From Argopecten irradians (lineage: Eukaryota; Mollusca; Bivalvia; Pectinida; Pectinidae), in NCBI RefSeq assembly GCF_041381155.1, contig NC_091142.1:8108778-8172777 (forward strand): a DNA stretch of 64,000 nucleotides, read 5' to 3'. Position numbers and translations under genes: made by a program. Positions 21,506 to 33,229 of the stretch are shown here, piece after piece. Position 1 is the stretch's first letter, and each line of letters begins with the position of its first letter. The notes beneath the pieces were generated by a model, which had not been told where the DNA came from, made no database searches, and worked only from the letters and a program-made list of their open reading frames with translations.

Positions 21506-24500
21506 TTATTTCTTCTTGTCTTCCTTACAAGCGATAACATAACGTTGTGCTACCATCAAGGGAGGAGAATAGCCGTCCTGATAGGATGTGTCTTCAAATA
21601 GTACAGAATAGTCGTCTTGTGGCTGAAAACAAAGGACAGACTTCATTTATATAATCACATACTTCAGTTACATGTAAAACATTGATTCCAATAGAATGAT
21701 AAATGTATATCTCTGTTCAGCAGAATTATTTGCAGCATGGAAATTTTTGCTTATAATACTGGAAACAAACTTTTTTCAGGCGCTATTTATTTTCACCAAT
21801 TTCGTAATCAAGGTAAATTCACAAAAGTATGTCACTGCGAAATTATTTCTTAAGAGTATTTTTGCACAATTAAATTCTGTGAGGGTGACAGTGCCCTTGT
21901 CAAACCACATGGAAATTTTTGCTTATAATACTGGAAACAAACTTTTTTCAGGCGCTATTTATTTTCACCAATTTCGTAATCAAGGTAAATTCACAAAAGT
22001 ATGTTACTGCGAAATTATTTCTTAGAAAATTTTTGCACAATTAAATTCTGTGAGGGTGACAGTGCCCTTGTCTAGGCCATTAATTGGACAATGCCAATAG
22101 TGATACCCATGTGCTGCCTGCTTTTGGCAGACTACAGAAAAACCATACCATGTAAAAAAAATATATTTGCTGACTTACTTTTTTAGGAGGTTCGTGTATA
22201 AGGGCTCTATAAAAACAGGTTGTCTGTGGATACAAGGCTAGCACCAACTGTAAACAAACAAATATATAAATTACAGATTGAAATTCAGTCCAGAGGCGAA
22301 CTGGATTTGTACTCGTCTAAGAAGAGAAGTTTTCCGAGAAAATCTTTCAGCATATAGACGAAAGAAGCAGAAGAGCTTCAGATTGAGAGAACGGAAGATA
22401 TATTCTAGGAGAAAAAGAGGGCAAATCGAGTTAGGCTAAGAACAAAGTTTCTGGGTATTGTTGAAGCAATTCAATTGTCATGTCCCCTTCCAACTCTACA
22501 AACAATTGTAATACTGACTTTAAAAAAAGAAAACTCAAATGATCAAAACCATGAAATAGTATTTCTTATCATTAAATGACACTTAATCACAAAGCAAGAA
22601 CAAAATACTTTGGTCCCTGTAAAAAGCCCAAACAAACACAAGCTATTACATGAAAACTGAAAATAACATACGTTAGTATAGCATTATTGATAAAATCTTT
22701 TTCCTTTTCGTTTTTTGTTGAGCAAAAATATGATTGTACAAAATGATCTTCTATTAAGACTTTACATAGCAACTATTGCCAATGTGTAAGTTCCTCACAT
22801 TGCTAACAGGTTCAAAAACCAATTCTTCCCTAAAGTTTGCCAAACAAGACAAGCATGATAAATTTCATAAACAGACCAAAATGCTTTTACCACACAAATT
22901 TATTAGATTCCTCTTAATATAAACTTTATTTACTTTAAAAAAACCAACATGCATTTATGAAAGAAATTATGTTTATTATATCCAGTAACTGCCACACATA
23001 CTGAACAATAACCAATACATTTGCCATTAATGTTGGCACAGAGGGAAGCATGCGAGGGGTCCATCACATACAAGGACACGTTCAGTACCCTAATTGAACT
23101 CACCATATTTTTTGTAAATAATGCTTCTGGGTCTGTTTCTGGGTTAGCTTTCCATATTGGTAGTGGAACAATTCTCCTCTTACTGAGGGTGTGTCGTCTG
23201 AAGTCACAAAAACATGGTGTCATCATCATTATGCATGTATATTACCGTATTCGGCTCAAAAAATCCCCTCATCGTGTATTTTGAAGCATCAATTTCACTT
23301 ACCTCAAATGAAATACAGACTGATAATGTGTAAACAATATATGTTTCTTTGATTTCTTTTGCAAATTAGTGATTTAAGGATTACTTCACACGAAAATTTT
23401 ATGAAAAGCTTATGTCCAAATTCGGCTCTATGACCACCAAGCACATCCTTATTTTTCATTTTACAAACACCTAAGCACTTATTGGGTCAAATATGGTATG
23501 CGTATTATAAGTTTATAATATGATGTAAGCTATTTACAGGATGTGCTAGCAGTAAATGATGTCACTGAATCTTCATTGGAATACTATTTTACAAAATTTA
23601 GTGATGTACATTAGCACTTCAAAAAAAAACTAAAAAGAAAATATCACTAAAATAAACATGTTTACAGTATTTTGTCTTTGCATATTACAAAGTAAGCTCC
23701 CTTGCGGGTAGGTATTCAATGTGACATCAATATCTTATGCGTCCAATTCACGTTGTTTTCTCCGACGGAATGACATTACACTCGCAAACGCATGACAACA
23801 CAATCAAAATCTACCCGCAAGGGCAGATAACTCTATAATATGCAAATGCAGAATATTGAGATACCTATAAATATGGACATGATTTTAAACAACACTATGT
23901 GTTTATGGTCTACCAATACTAACTCTTTTCCTTCGTCTGCGTCAATATCGTCGACGTCATATTTATTGGTGGAGGAGTTGAATGTCACAACTTCTGCCAG
24001 GATCCAGTTCTCCTCGTCATCTGAGCGAACTCTGGCTGCTACCTTGTCTCCAGGCTTGGCCACATAGTTATTATCTGCTGTGATAGCTCCACATAGGGGT
24101 GGGGGCCTGAAACAAAAGATGGAGAATATCTTCAATACATGCTGGTATGTACATAACTCAAAATCATTTATTTCAATTGGTTTCCTCTCCATTTGCAGTT
24201 AACTCTTTCGTTTCTCAAGCTGGACCAGTTCATTATCTCATTACAGGGGTGAATAATTTATGTTTAACCTGTTTCCCCTAAACTCATAATTAAACTATTC
24301 TGTTCCTAAAGCTGGACCAGTAATTATCTAAATACAGGGTTGAATCATTTGCATCAAATTCTTCATTAAATTTTTACCCCTCAATTCACAATTGAACTTT
24401 TCCACTCCTAACGTTGGCCTAGTTCATTATCATTATCTCATTACAGGGATGAATCATTTACTAATTCCCCCTCTATTTTCTATTGCACTTTTCCATTCCC

Positions 24501-26700
24501 CAAGATGGGCCAGTTCATTATCTTATTACAGGGGTAAATAATCCCTGAATACATTTTTTTTCCCCCAATTATTCTTAAGACTAAGGACAGTTCATTAGGG
24601 ATATAAAGGATACATATTTCTAATCTAAATTTCTTTAATTTCATAATGCAGAAAAACTCACTTTTCACCAGGCTTGCTGACCCATAGGGGCAATGTCTGT
24701 GCATTTTGTTGTAACATCGTCATCAACACACCTCGCCTCATAATCGGTTTGGGACGATCAGAGTCTGGAAGAAATGGTTTTTGACCATAACTTATTTACC
24801 AGTAAGTAAAAATTTCACCTTGAATGTTTGTGCGAAGGGAGATCACTCTTAAAATGGCTGAAACAACTAAAATCTGACCATGCACATGCATGGAAAACGT
24901 TTATAGTTCAAAGGAAATCCAAGGTCTTTTTTAATCAAGTTTTTTCGTGCAAATAGTCATACATTCTAAATATTCTTGCTCTTTTTTAACAAAGGCTTAG
25001 CAATTGCAAATTTTAGATCCAATGACGATTAACTTCTGTGACTGTTTCACAGTCTGAATCTTTAAATTTTCATTCTGACTTCTTACTTTTAAAAAAAATA
25101 TCTAAATAATTGTTCACTACTTCTAAAGAAATTCTGACTTACTGGATTGTTGTAAAGAGGGTATGATTCCATCACTTTACTTTTAATTTTACCAAGTTGC
25201 TTACTTTTTACCTTTAATTCTTTAATTACCAAGTTGCTTATTTTTACCTTAAATTTTACCAATTCACTTATTTTTACCTTTAATTTTACCAAGTCGCCTA
25301 TTTTCTCTGATGCTTTTCACCTCAGCAATCTTATCAAGAGCTTTCCGTAACAACCTGTGAATATACAATTTAAATTATCATAAGAGCAAGATCAAACTTA
25401 TAAGATAACTAACTAATAATGTTATCTAAATTAGAACTGTCAAAATCAGGCTTCACAAACAAACAACAAGTTATTACCAAAAACAAGCGGATTTACTCAC
25501 TCAGCTTCAAGTTCAGCGTCTTGCATGGCTGTTTTATACAATCCCTTTAATTTATTCTTGTAGTATGGTGTCACTGTAAATTGATAAATCAATAATAAAT
25601 TAACATTTCCTATAACATTCAAATTCAGATGTAATTAAGAGCCTCTAAAATCTTTAAGTGACTGAAGAGATATTTGGTGCTGGTGGTCGACACCTTATGA
25701 CGAATATATATATATTGATGATATTTATTTTATCAGAACTGAATTAAAGAATATTCATCCTCATCACAGCCTCCTTTGAACCTTTAATTTTTCATTCACC
25801 CCTGAAATTTTACAATGGACTGGTCTCGTCTTTGATTCAGAAGAGTCTAAATGTGTCTTCAGGGGTGGATGGGTTAAGCTAGCTATAGTTTTCCATTTAA
25901 TACCTTTTTGTTCCTGTTGCATCCGTTCGTGTGTTTTAGAGATATTAGTAAGGTTATGCTCTCCTCTTGCTCGTTCATCCTACAGAAACAGAAAATAAAT
26001 CAATATACATTGTACCTACTGATAAAATGACATTAATAATTCATTACTCTAGATAGATGAGAAATCAATTTTGAAGATTAAGAAAGCAGAAATAATATAC
26101 CTCTATTTTTAATTGTCTTAAACAGAAGGTGAATTAATATTCAATACGGGGTTTTGAGATCCCAAAACGACGTGTGTTAAGTACAATTTACCATTGATAA
26201 GCCCCACCTTCCGGTGATTACCGTATGATGTCACAAAACTCACGTCAAACGATGCCATAATCACTGAATGGTGGGACTAATCGACAGTAAATTGTACTTT
26301 ACTCGCGTTGTTTTGGAATCTCGAAACCCCCGTATTACATTACCTATCGATGTTGACCTTGAAATGTTTGTACACTTTAATAATTTTTACCTATGTTAAC
26401 TGTTCTAAATGAATTAGTTAATAACAAATTTAAATCTCCTTGTGTTAACCTGTACTTGTAGAATGATTTGATAAAGTTCCCTGTATTTATGTATACGATG
26501 AATATGATTAATTTAATAAAAAAAAGAAAGATTCTTGTATTTACCTGTACTTGATGAATAAGATGATAAAGCTCCTTGAGCAAGTCCTTGATGCGAACCT
26601 CTGCTGCTGCAGTACTGCTCGTAGAGTTTGTGTCTGAAGATGGACTATGACTACTGCCCGCCACGTTACTTCCTCCACCGCTTGACTTTGTGCGGCCCAT
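21506..26700 (-). CDS. SGF29: SAGA-associated factor 29 (tandem Tudor histone reader)
   Basis: SGF29 is the subunit of the SAGA/ATAC acetyltransferase modules that binds H3K4me2/3. Exons (minus): 26700-26545, 25979-25904, 25573-25501, 25354-25278 (or 25290), 24764-24662, 24106-23924, 23197-23104, 22247-22179, 21622-21506 (stop). The phases chain to 948 bp, 315 aa; human is about 293. Residues 1-30 are Gly/Ser/Thr-rich and not shared with human. RIKDLLKELYHLIHQVQ starts the coiled-coil part, and MRRGVLMTMLQQ and PPPLCGAI precede the Tudors. Tudor 1 has PGDKVAARV, NWILAEVV and the H3-tail acidic pocket YDVDDID. Tudor 2 keeps the aromatic cage stretch ALYPQTTCFYRALIH and VLFED. The C-terminus is CKEDKKK. 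Two donors 12 bases apart fit exon 4 equally in phase; 25278 gives the better alignment. It is divergent from TLCD3. Confidence 0.95.
21736..22072 (+). repeat. 172-bp tandem duplication in SGF29 last intron
   Basis: Two near-identical head-to-tail copies start at 21736 and 21908. Few differences are seen, so the duplication is young. It lies in the intron between exons 8 and 9, and neither exon is affected. Confidence 0.85.
23677..23846 (+). mobile_element. Palindromic MITE (TTTGCATATT family), intact copy
   Basis: It starts TTTGCATATTACAAAGTAAG and ends with the complement (...ATAATATGCAAA). TIRs of about 35 bp include 'ctcccttgcgggtag' and its mirror 'ctacccgcaagggcag'. It lies in SGF29 intron 6. 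Relatives are at 8655, 49319, 57639 and 59809. Confidence 0.8.
24200..24575 (+). repeat. ~105-bp tandem repeat in SGF29 intron 5
   Basis: Four degenerate units share 'gctggaccagttcattatctcattacaggg' and 'gaatcatttac' phrases. The phrases resemble the ~85-bp dispersed repeat (GGACCAG, CAGGGGTGAAT), so the array may be a tandem amplification of it. Confidence 0.65.
25170..25300 (-). repeat. Minisatellite that multiplies the SGF29 exon 4 donor
   Basis: From the end of exon 4 into the intron the minus strand repeats a ~30-35-bp unit of the form ACTTGGTAAAATTAAAGG then TAAAAATAAG. Each unit carries one or two donor-like AG|GTAAAA or TTG|GTAAAA sites. The true donor at 25278 or 25290 is part of the first unit. 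At least four units are visible, the distal ones degenerate. Confidence 0.7.
25791..25876 (+). repeat. ~85-bp palindromic-end repeat, SGF29 intron 2
   Basis: It begins TTCACCCCTGAAATTTTACA and ends CTTCAGGGGTGGATGGGTTAA-like. The outer 12-15 bases are inverted relatives. It lies about 28 bases from the exon 2 donor. It is the best-preserved copy of the family. Confidence 0.65.
26143..26335 (+). mobile_element. Palindromic MITE (AATACGGGG family), copy 2
   Basis: It begins AATACGGGGTTTTGAGATCC and ends as its near-complement (...CGAAACCCCCGTATT). 'aagtacaatttacc' and 'ggtaaattgtactt' type mirrors lie at both sides of the centre. It lies in SGF29 intron 1. Confidence 0.8.
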
Positions 26701-27363
26701 TTCTGTTTTGTTTTTTCAGATCTCTTTTTTGTTACATAGAAGTAGCAGATCAAGGGCTGCTAGAAATTGTGTATTACCATCTAGCTACAGTACAAATAAT
26801 AAAAAGTCTTAAAACATTTTCAAACATATAAACTGGTAGGACAGCCAATTCTTACTGTAATAATTATTTACCTCAAAATTCCATATCCACGTTTTTAACA
26901 AAGTTAATATCTTTTTCACAATGATTTAAATGCTTTGAGTACTGTACTGATTATGATATGGTGTCAGGGCGAAGAATCAGCTGATTGACTTAGCCTAACA
27001 GTAGGTGATTTGTCTGTTTCTCTTTACTCCCATAATCAGAAATCAAATACGCCTAAACTGTATGAAACAAACAAAAATGAAATATGAAGGAAACAGACTA
27101 CAATAATTATAAATATACCTTGCTGCTATCTGACGACTCCTTACCAGAATTTCGCACAAGATTTATAAACAAAGCTTTTGCCGGAAATGGTTTAGGAAAT
27201 CAGACGTTCGGTACTTCTCTTTATATAGCTGGTACGAAAGCAAAAACCTAGAGGATATTCTGAACGAAGGTCTGTTTTCTTACAAGCTCAGTGATTGGTT
27301 AAAATTTGCCATCGAAGCCTAAAACGCTTTGTCATTGGTCGATTGACCGGTTCAGTTTCCAAC
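26701..27363. promoter_or_regulatory. Shared divergent promoter region of SGF29 and TLCD3
   Basis: 663 bp separate the two start codons, which face away from each other. No clear TATA box fits either gene. A CAAG|GTATAT-like donor near 27122 (minus) could belong to an SGF29 5' UTR exon, but this is a guess. The arrangement fits a bidirectional promoter; transcription starts cannot be placed from sequence. Confidence 0.5.
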
Positions 27364-30300
27364 ATGGAGGAAATGATGCTTCTTTTTTGTGGAACAACAT
27401 TCTATTCTTCTTCCTTTTTCATTACAAAGCATACTTTGGTAGGATTATTTAAGAAGAAACTTACGGAGGCAGATATCGTTACAATAAGTGAAAAGTAGGT
27501 CATTTATAAGTGTCTGCATAGTTACAACACAAACGTTTTCATTTATTTCAGACCGGTTTTTAATGAACAACAACTGACAGTGACCACTGATGTGTAATAT
27601 TTCATATTGATCTCTACTCTGGCTTCTTGTTATTTCATTGTTATTAATTACAAACCCATGTGGTCAGATCAGATTATTATATAAGTCTAAATCGGTCAGA
27701 TGACCGTGGTCAACCACAGGCGTCTGCTTCTGGTTTGACATAATACATGTAGTAGGGGTATGACATTGTATTTTTTCCAAACCAGATGCAGACGCCTGTG
27801 GGTCAACCTATCAAATATACAAAATATACAAAATACTATAAATAGTGATGACATTGGCATTGTTAGCATCAACCCGGAAACACAGCCACATAATGCAAAC
27901 ACTTCCATTTTTGGGATATGAGCAGTTCCAGGGAAACCAAGGACTTTAGGACATAAGAAATGATACAAACCGTAGAATAAAATACGTGTAATATCATCTG
28001 TATGTATATGTAGAATGTGCTGTACATTTGTAGGTAGAACTACATTTTATATGTATTTCGTTATTAGATCTGAAGGGTTCACAATGATCTGTAGTCATCC
28101 AACTTCGCTAGCCAAGGGTATTAGTCTGATTCTGTTTCTAGAGGATCATACTTCATACCCTTGCCTAGCGAAGTTGATAGCCATCATGCTTCGTCCCGTC
28201 TGCCATGCATGATTTTTTTCACATTTTAACTTCATCTGAAGTTTTGCCACTCAGATTAATAAATGTCTATAAATTGTACGAAATACCTGATATTAGCCCA
28301 GACAAATTGTTGTTATTTTAGTGTCGATCAAAAATCCAAGAAGGACAGCCTAAGAAATATTATTATTTTTTGACCCTCCCAAAAGGCATTGTCCAGCTGT
28401 TTGTCCAAAATCCAAGATGGGCGCCATTTAAATCATGATCATGACACCATGATTATATTGAAAAACTTAATTCAACTTAATTAGATTTCCTACTGGTGCT
28501 AAGGTTATGTTGTCAGATGACGTTCAGGCCATTTGGGCCTCTTGTATTTGTCAGAATGACCTATGTATGTCTATAAATTAAAGATGCTCCACCGCCGACA
28601 GAGCATAAACGATATTCATCAATATAACAATAATTGGTGTTAAATCGTCATGGCATAATTTATTTTGCTTTTGGTCCGCACGCAATCAATAATTTATTCT
28701 CTATAGGACATATGGTGCCACAATTTTTTTCAGGATGCAATTGATTATTTTCAATTTTTTTGTCTTGAAATAAAATAAGAAGCTCAAACTTTTCATTAGT
28801 GGTAATGGTGTAAAGTAAGTAACTTTTGTAACTGAAGAAAAATACTAAATCGTCTGCTCCTGGTTTTGATAACGAAAACATGCCATTTGTCACCGGTGGA
28901 ACATCTTTAAAGCCAAAGAAAATGAGAAAATAAAAGAAAATAATGTCATTGAGATATTTATTCTCTTAACTCCATGTGAATTTTTACCTTGTAGAATTGT
29001 GAATGGAATCCATGGTGTGGTGTCTGTTTACATTGGTGCTACTATTTGTTCCCAGTGCCATGATGACATATTATATAGCAGGTATGAATATACACTATAT
29101 CTAAACAAAATAAGTTTTGAAGGGCCTCAGTGGCTGAGTGGTTCAGATATCTAAACATATATGATCACAAGCCCTCCACCTCTGGGTCGTGAGTTCGAAT
29201 CCCATGTGGGGCAGTTGCCAGGTACCGACCTCTGGTCGATGGTTTTTCTCCATGTACTCCGGCTTTCCTTCACCAACAAATCTGGCATGTCCTTACATGA
29301 TCCTGGCTGTTTATAGGACATTTAAGACTAAGTAAACCCTGGAAACCCAAACCCAAACCAATTTAGTTGGACCACACATATATATTTAATCATCTTAATT
29401 TATTATTCAACAATTTTAAATATTAAAATATGCTGTATGAAACACATATATTTTGATTTATAACTTTAATGCATGTTTTCTTATATATTGCAGCTCTATA
29501 TTTTTCTGAACAAGATCTCTACATATAACAGATGTATATAGATAGCACTCAAAATTTGGCACAAAATAAAAAAGTATCTGTTCTTTACCAACATGTAATA
29601 AATGTGATACCACTACTTAATAGCCACAATGTAACACTAGCAATGAAGAGAAGACAGTGTATTAGTATTGACTGGTCATGACTTTGATACTAAAACAAAA
29701 GTACTATGAGAAAAATTAGATGTCAACTTAACAAAATCTTTCTTTTCTTTTTATTTTTCGGTTGTCACTTGATTAATCAGATCTTATTTTCAATTTCCAG
29801 CACCTGGTTGACGAATGCATTTTCCTGGTTTGCAGTTCCGTACTTCTTTTATGACCTTGTGGTGATGTACCAAGGTCATCTGCTGACTTTTCCCGATTTA
29901 CATGATCAGGACTTTTCATCTAGAATTCAACACTTTGTCCTCCGTAACAAGTCACTCACTGTACACCATACAGTACTACCTATGATATTCTTCCCAGTCA
30001 TTGTGGTAAGTCATTCCCCTGAAAATCAATAATGAACTATTCCAACCTGTTAATCAGAAGAGTTCAAACATGTCTTCGGGGATGAATGAGTTAAATGTAT
30101 TGCATGAGGAAAACATTTCAAATGCACAAATGTGACAACTGACAAGCGTATAATATACATGTATTTAAAGATGCTCCACCGCCGACAGACCAAAAATGAT
30201 ATTCATCATTTGAACGATAATTGGTGTTTGATCGTGTATATAATAGTCTAATTAACACATAAATAATAGAAAATAATTTGTTTTGCATTTGGTACATGCG

Positions 30301-32905
30301 CATTCAGTAGTTCATTTCATATAGGATTTAGTGGTACGGATATTTTTCGGGATGCAATTAGTTATTTTTCATATTTTTAACTTGAAGTAAAATTAGAAGC
30401 TCAGACTTTTCATTGGTGGTTATGGTGTAAAGTAACTTTTGTAACTGAGGAAAAATACTAAATCATCTGCTCCTGTTTTTAATAGTGAAAAAAATACCAT
30501 TTGTCAGCGGTGGAGCATCTTTAAGCATTACATTGTCTTTTTGCGGGATTTATGGTCATAAAATTCAACCAGGATTGCAGACAAATTTAATAACGTGCTT
30601 TAGCGCATTATGATTAATTTGTCTGCAATCCTGGGAGAATTATATAGGACCATAAATCCCCAAAGAAGGCAATTTAATGCCTATATTTTGTCTTCTGATA
30701 TTTTTAAGCCCACCTGTAATGTACACTGTTATTGCTATTGCCAAATCAAAGTCCCCGCTGCCCCCGTCAGTGGAGCCTCTTTTTTTGACATCATATGTAC
30801 TTCTGACGTCATGAGAACTCCCGACGTCATTAGCGGTGAAAAAATAAGTCCATGGAAATAAACATAAAATTATCGGTACACTTCCAACATTTTAATCAAT
30901 GTGTTCCGTCTTTTGGATATTCAACATTTAAAAACATAACTACAAAAATTGTTCAAATAACAGAAAAAATTGTTATTTCTATTCCGGCAGCATGGAAGTA
31001 CGCACAAAAAATGTGCATTCTGTCATTACATCATGATGTCATTCAGAACGATGTCACAATTCATGTTAAACATATCATTACACCCACGGGAGTTATAGGA
31101 GAATTATGATTTCAGAATTGACACAAATATAAATATATTATTAGATTGAAAATATTTTTTTTTGGTTTAATACAGTTTTTCTGTTGTAAAACTAGGTCAT
31201 CTGGGTTTTTTTTCTTTGTATAGACATAAATTATCTTTGGGAAAAAGTGCCATTAAAATCCACTTACAATGTATAAAGATACATACATAGTCATGAATCA
31301 TGAATGATTTATCTATAAATTCATATTAATTTGCTTATAACAGCAATGGTAAGTACTTTTCTTAATATATAAATATTTAAGTTGTATGTTTTAATATGTA
31401 CAATCAATGAATTCCAGTACTTTTGATAAAGTAAAATTGATTGTATTTTTATTTTTTATACAGTTTCTTCGTAGAGGTATTGGTGATTTTTTCATCGGAA
31501 CTTTCTTTCAAGTAGAAATTTCCCTTCCCTTTATAGCAGCACGCAGTGTCCTGGTTCAGGTTAGTAAATTAGAATATCTTACATTTCTTTGAATTCTGTG
31601 TTTTAAAACGTCTTCTAGAAATCAATGAAATTTGATTTTCAGGCACTATATGAAATCAATGCCCCCTTTTCCCCTCCTCCCAAAAATAATATTTGTTTGA
31701 TAATAACATAAATGAATGTATAAATAGATATACGAAATTAAATATGAATGTGAAATTTTCAATAATACATAATTTTATTATCTTATATAATACAGCTAAT
31801 ATTGCATATTCATCATTTCCAAAGATGATCACCTTTTGTTTTAAATTAAGATTAAAATACGATGCCCAGATATCATAGTTACTAGCTGGATTTATTTAAT
31901 GTTTTATTCTAATACATGTACTTTTAAATTAATATTGATGTAATATTAAATATTTCAGCTACATATTTTGTAGAATTTTTTAATTTTCAAATTTTGATGA
32001 GTTCCAGTACAAAGAAATATTGGAAGGTTCTCAAAATTTTAGTAAGTCCCACAAGAAAATCATTAGACCAGGACTCGTTTGGGCGTTATTCCCGTAAACC
32101 ACTGTATCTGTGTTTTATTATAATACATGTACTTTTAAATTAATATTGATGTAATATTAAATATTTCAGCTACATATTTTGTAGAATTTTTTAATTTTCA
32201 AATTTTGATGAGTTCCAGTACAAAGAAATATTGGAAGGTTCTCAAAATTTTAGTGAGTCCCACAAGAAAATCATTAGACCAGGACTCGTTTGGGCGTTAT
32301 TCCCGTAAACCACTGTATCTGTGTTTTATTATAATACATGTACTTTTAAATTAATATTGATGCAATATTACATATTTCAGCTACATATTATGTAGAATTT
32401 TTTAATTTTCAAATTTTGATGAGTTAAAAAGAAATATTAGTAGGTTCTCAAAATTTTAGTGATTCCCACAAGAAAATCGTGAGACCAGGATTTGTCTAGG
32501 CGATATTTCTATAAACCACTGTATCTATATATATTTAGAGACAAAAAAACAAAACCAATTTTGGAACTTTGAAAATTTTGTATGTTGTAGCTGAAGATGA
32601 AACACACTATTCTATATGTGGTCGTGGGTATTGCTATGGTCATAACGTTCTTCGTGAGTCGGATCCTCATTTTCCCGTACCTATATTGGCAGTATGCAAT
32701 ATATAAAGACATATCAACGTGGAGAGTGCCTTTTTTAATTCCACTGAAGTGTAGCGCGGGTTGTGCCCTTATTCTCTGTCTACAAGTGTATTGGATGTCC
32801 ATGATGATTAAAGGTGCGGTCAAGCTTGTACGCAAACTGTCGGATAGAAGGCGTAGTTCTGGAGAGAACAATTATAAAACATTTGCCACCGAGAAAATCA
32901 ATTGA
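27364..32905 (+). CDS. TLC domain-containing protein 3 (FAM57-type)
   Basis: Multi-pass membrane protein of the TRAM-LAG1-CLN8 superfamily, closest in memory to vertebrate TLCD3A/TLCD3B (FAM57A/B), which have been linked to ceramide metabolism. Exons: 27364-27494, 28995-29081, 29801-30005, 31464-31559, 32591-32905 (stop). The phases chain to 834 bp, 277 aa; the human paralogues are about 257-275. Matching landmarks are TEADIVTISEK (exon 1), WFAVPYFFYDLVVMY (exon 3), the TLC His pair in SLTVHHTVLP, GIGDFFIGTFFQVEIS (exon 4), and SRILIFPYLYWQYA plus VYWMSMMIKGA (exon 5). The tail is basic and cytosolic-looking (SDRRRSSGENN). The start ATG at 27364 has A at -3 and G at +4; the longer frame upstream has no ATG. 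Introns hold two TTAA MITEs, a SINE, hairpins and a 211-bp triplication. Confidence 0.92.
27708..27808. repeat. Strong inverted repeat in TLCD3 intron 1
   Basis: Arms at 27708-27737 and 27778-27808 are almost perfectly complementary (ACAGGCGTCTGC against GCAGACGCCTGT) with a ~40-base loop. It is probably a short palindromic MITE. A transcribed hairpin is possible, since it lies in an intron. Confidence 0.75.
28100..28176. repeat. Inverted repeat in TLCD3 intron 1
   Basis: Arms at 28100-28121 (CAACTTCGCTAGCCAAGGG) and 28155-28176 are complementary apart from one or two bases, with a ~33-base loop. The layout is precursor-like in size, but nothing shows it is processed. Confidence 0.7.
28578..28910 (+). 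mobile_element. TTAA-flanked MITE, copy 1
   Basis: It starts TTAAAGATGCTCCACCGCCG and ends with the complement (...GGTGGAACATCTTTAA). TIRs are about 22 bp with TTAA at both edges, the mark of piggyBac-type insertion. It lies in TLCD3 intron 1. The same family is at 30165-30524, 34665-34993 and 45647-46012. Confidence 0.8.
29121..29345 (+). mobile_element. tRNA-derived SINE, fullest copy
   Basis: The head CAGTGGCTGAGTGGTTCAG and a GTTCGAATCCC B box show a tRNA origin. It is followed by a core containing 'ggggcagttgccaggtacc' and 'gtactccggctttcc', then a tail ending in repeated AAACCC. The core resembles conserved central domains of widespread invertebrate SINEs; the exact type is not certain. 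It lies in TLCD3 intron 2. A 5'-truncated copy is at 50512-50668. Confidence 0.8.
30011..30094 (+). repeat. ~85-bp palindromic-end repeat beside the TLCD3 exon 3 donor
   Basis: The unit TTCCCCTGAAAATCAATAA ... CTTCGGGGATGAATGAGTTAA-like begins only about five bases into the intron, right after GTAAGT. The donor itself is intact. Confidence 0.6.
30165..30524 (+). mobile_element. TTAA-flanked MITE, copy 2
   Basis: TTAAAGATGCTCCACCGCCG at the left and the complement of TTAAAGATGCTCCACCGCTG at the right. It is co-oriented with 28578-28910 and similar over its full length. It lies in TLCD3 intron 3. Confidence 0.85.
30544..30661. repeat. 118-bp near-perfect hairpin in TLCD3 intron 3
   Basis: Outer arms GGGATTTATGGTC and GACCATAAATCCC and inner arms CAGGATTGCAGACAAATT and its complement pair across almost the whole length. 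The ends are separated only by a small bulge, and the loop is about 20-25 bases. It could be a very compact MITE or a foldback RNA when the intron is transcribed. Confidence 0.8.
31901..32533 (+). repeat. 211-bp tandem triplication in TLCD3 intron 4
   Basis: Three head-to-tail units start at 31901, 32112 and 32323. The first two are nearly identical and the third is more diverged. Each unit carries an 'aaatatttcag' acceptor-like sequence. The array ends about 58 bases before exon 5, whose real acceptor (GTTGTAG) lies outside it. Confidence 0.85.
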
Positions 32906-33229
32906 TTTTTACAATGTTTGACGATATTGATGGACAAATTCTGAATAGGGAAGTGCAATTTCATTGTTGTGATCTTGTGTATGTGTTCAACTTAAGTTAA
33001 ATTCTCGATCTCTTTGTTCTCTAAGTGATTTCGAAGAAGATGCAGAAAGGAAAATCAGAGGAAATATTGGTCATAGAATATTGAAATTTGTTGATCAATC
33101 CATTCAGGTGTCAATATCCTTTGAGTGTAAAAGATTTCACTGGTGATTTTATAGTTAACTGTTATAGTATTAAGTTATTATTACATTGCCTTCGGTATTA
33201 TACCCCACCTTTTTAACTGCTAAGCAGTG

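Noticed and set aside
27295-27363. Longer TLCD3 N-terminus
   Set aside because: The upstream extension lacks an ATG; the ATG at 27364 has a strong context and matches family length.
32509-32871. 120-codon minus-strand frame
   Set aside because: It is antisense to TLCD3 exon 5 and has no recognisable character.
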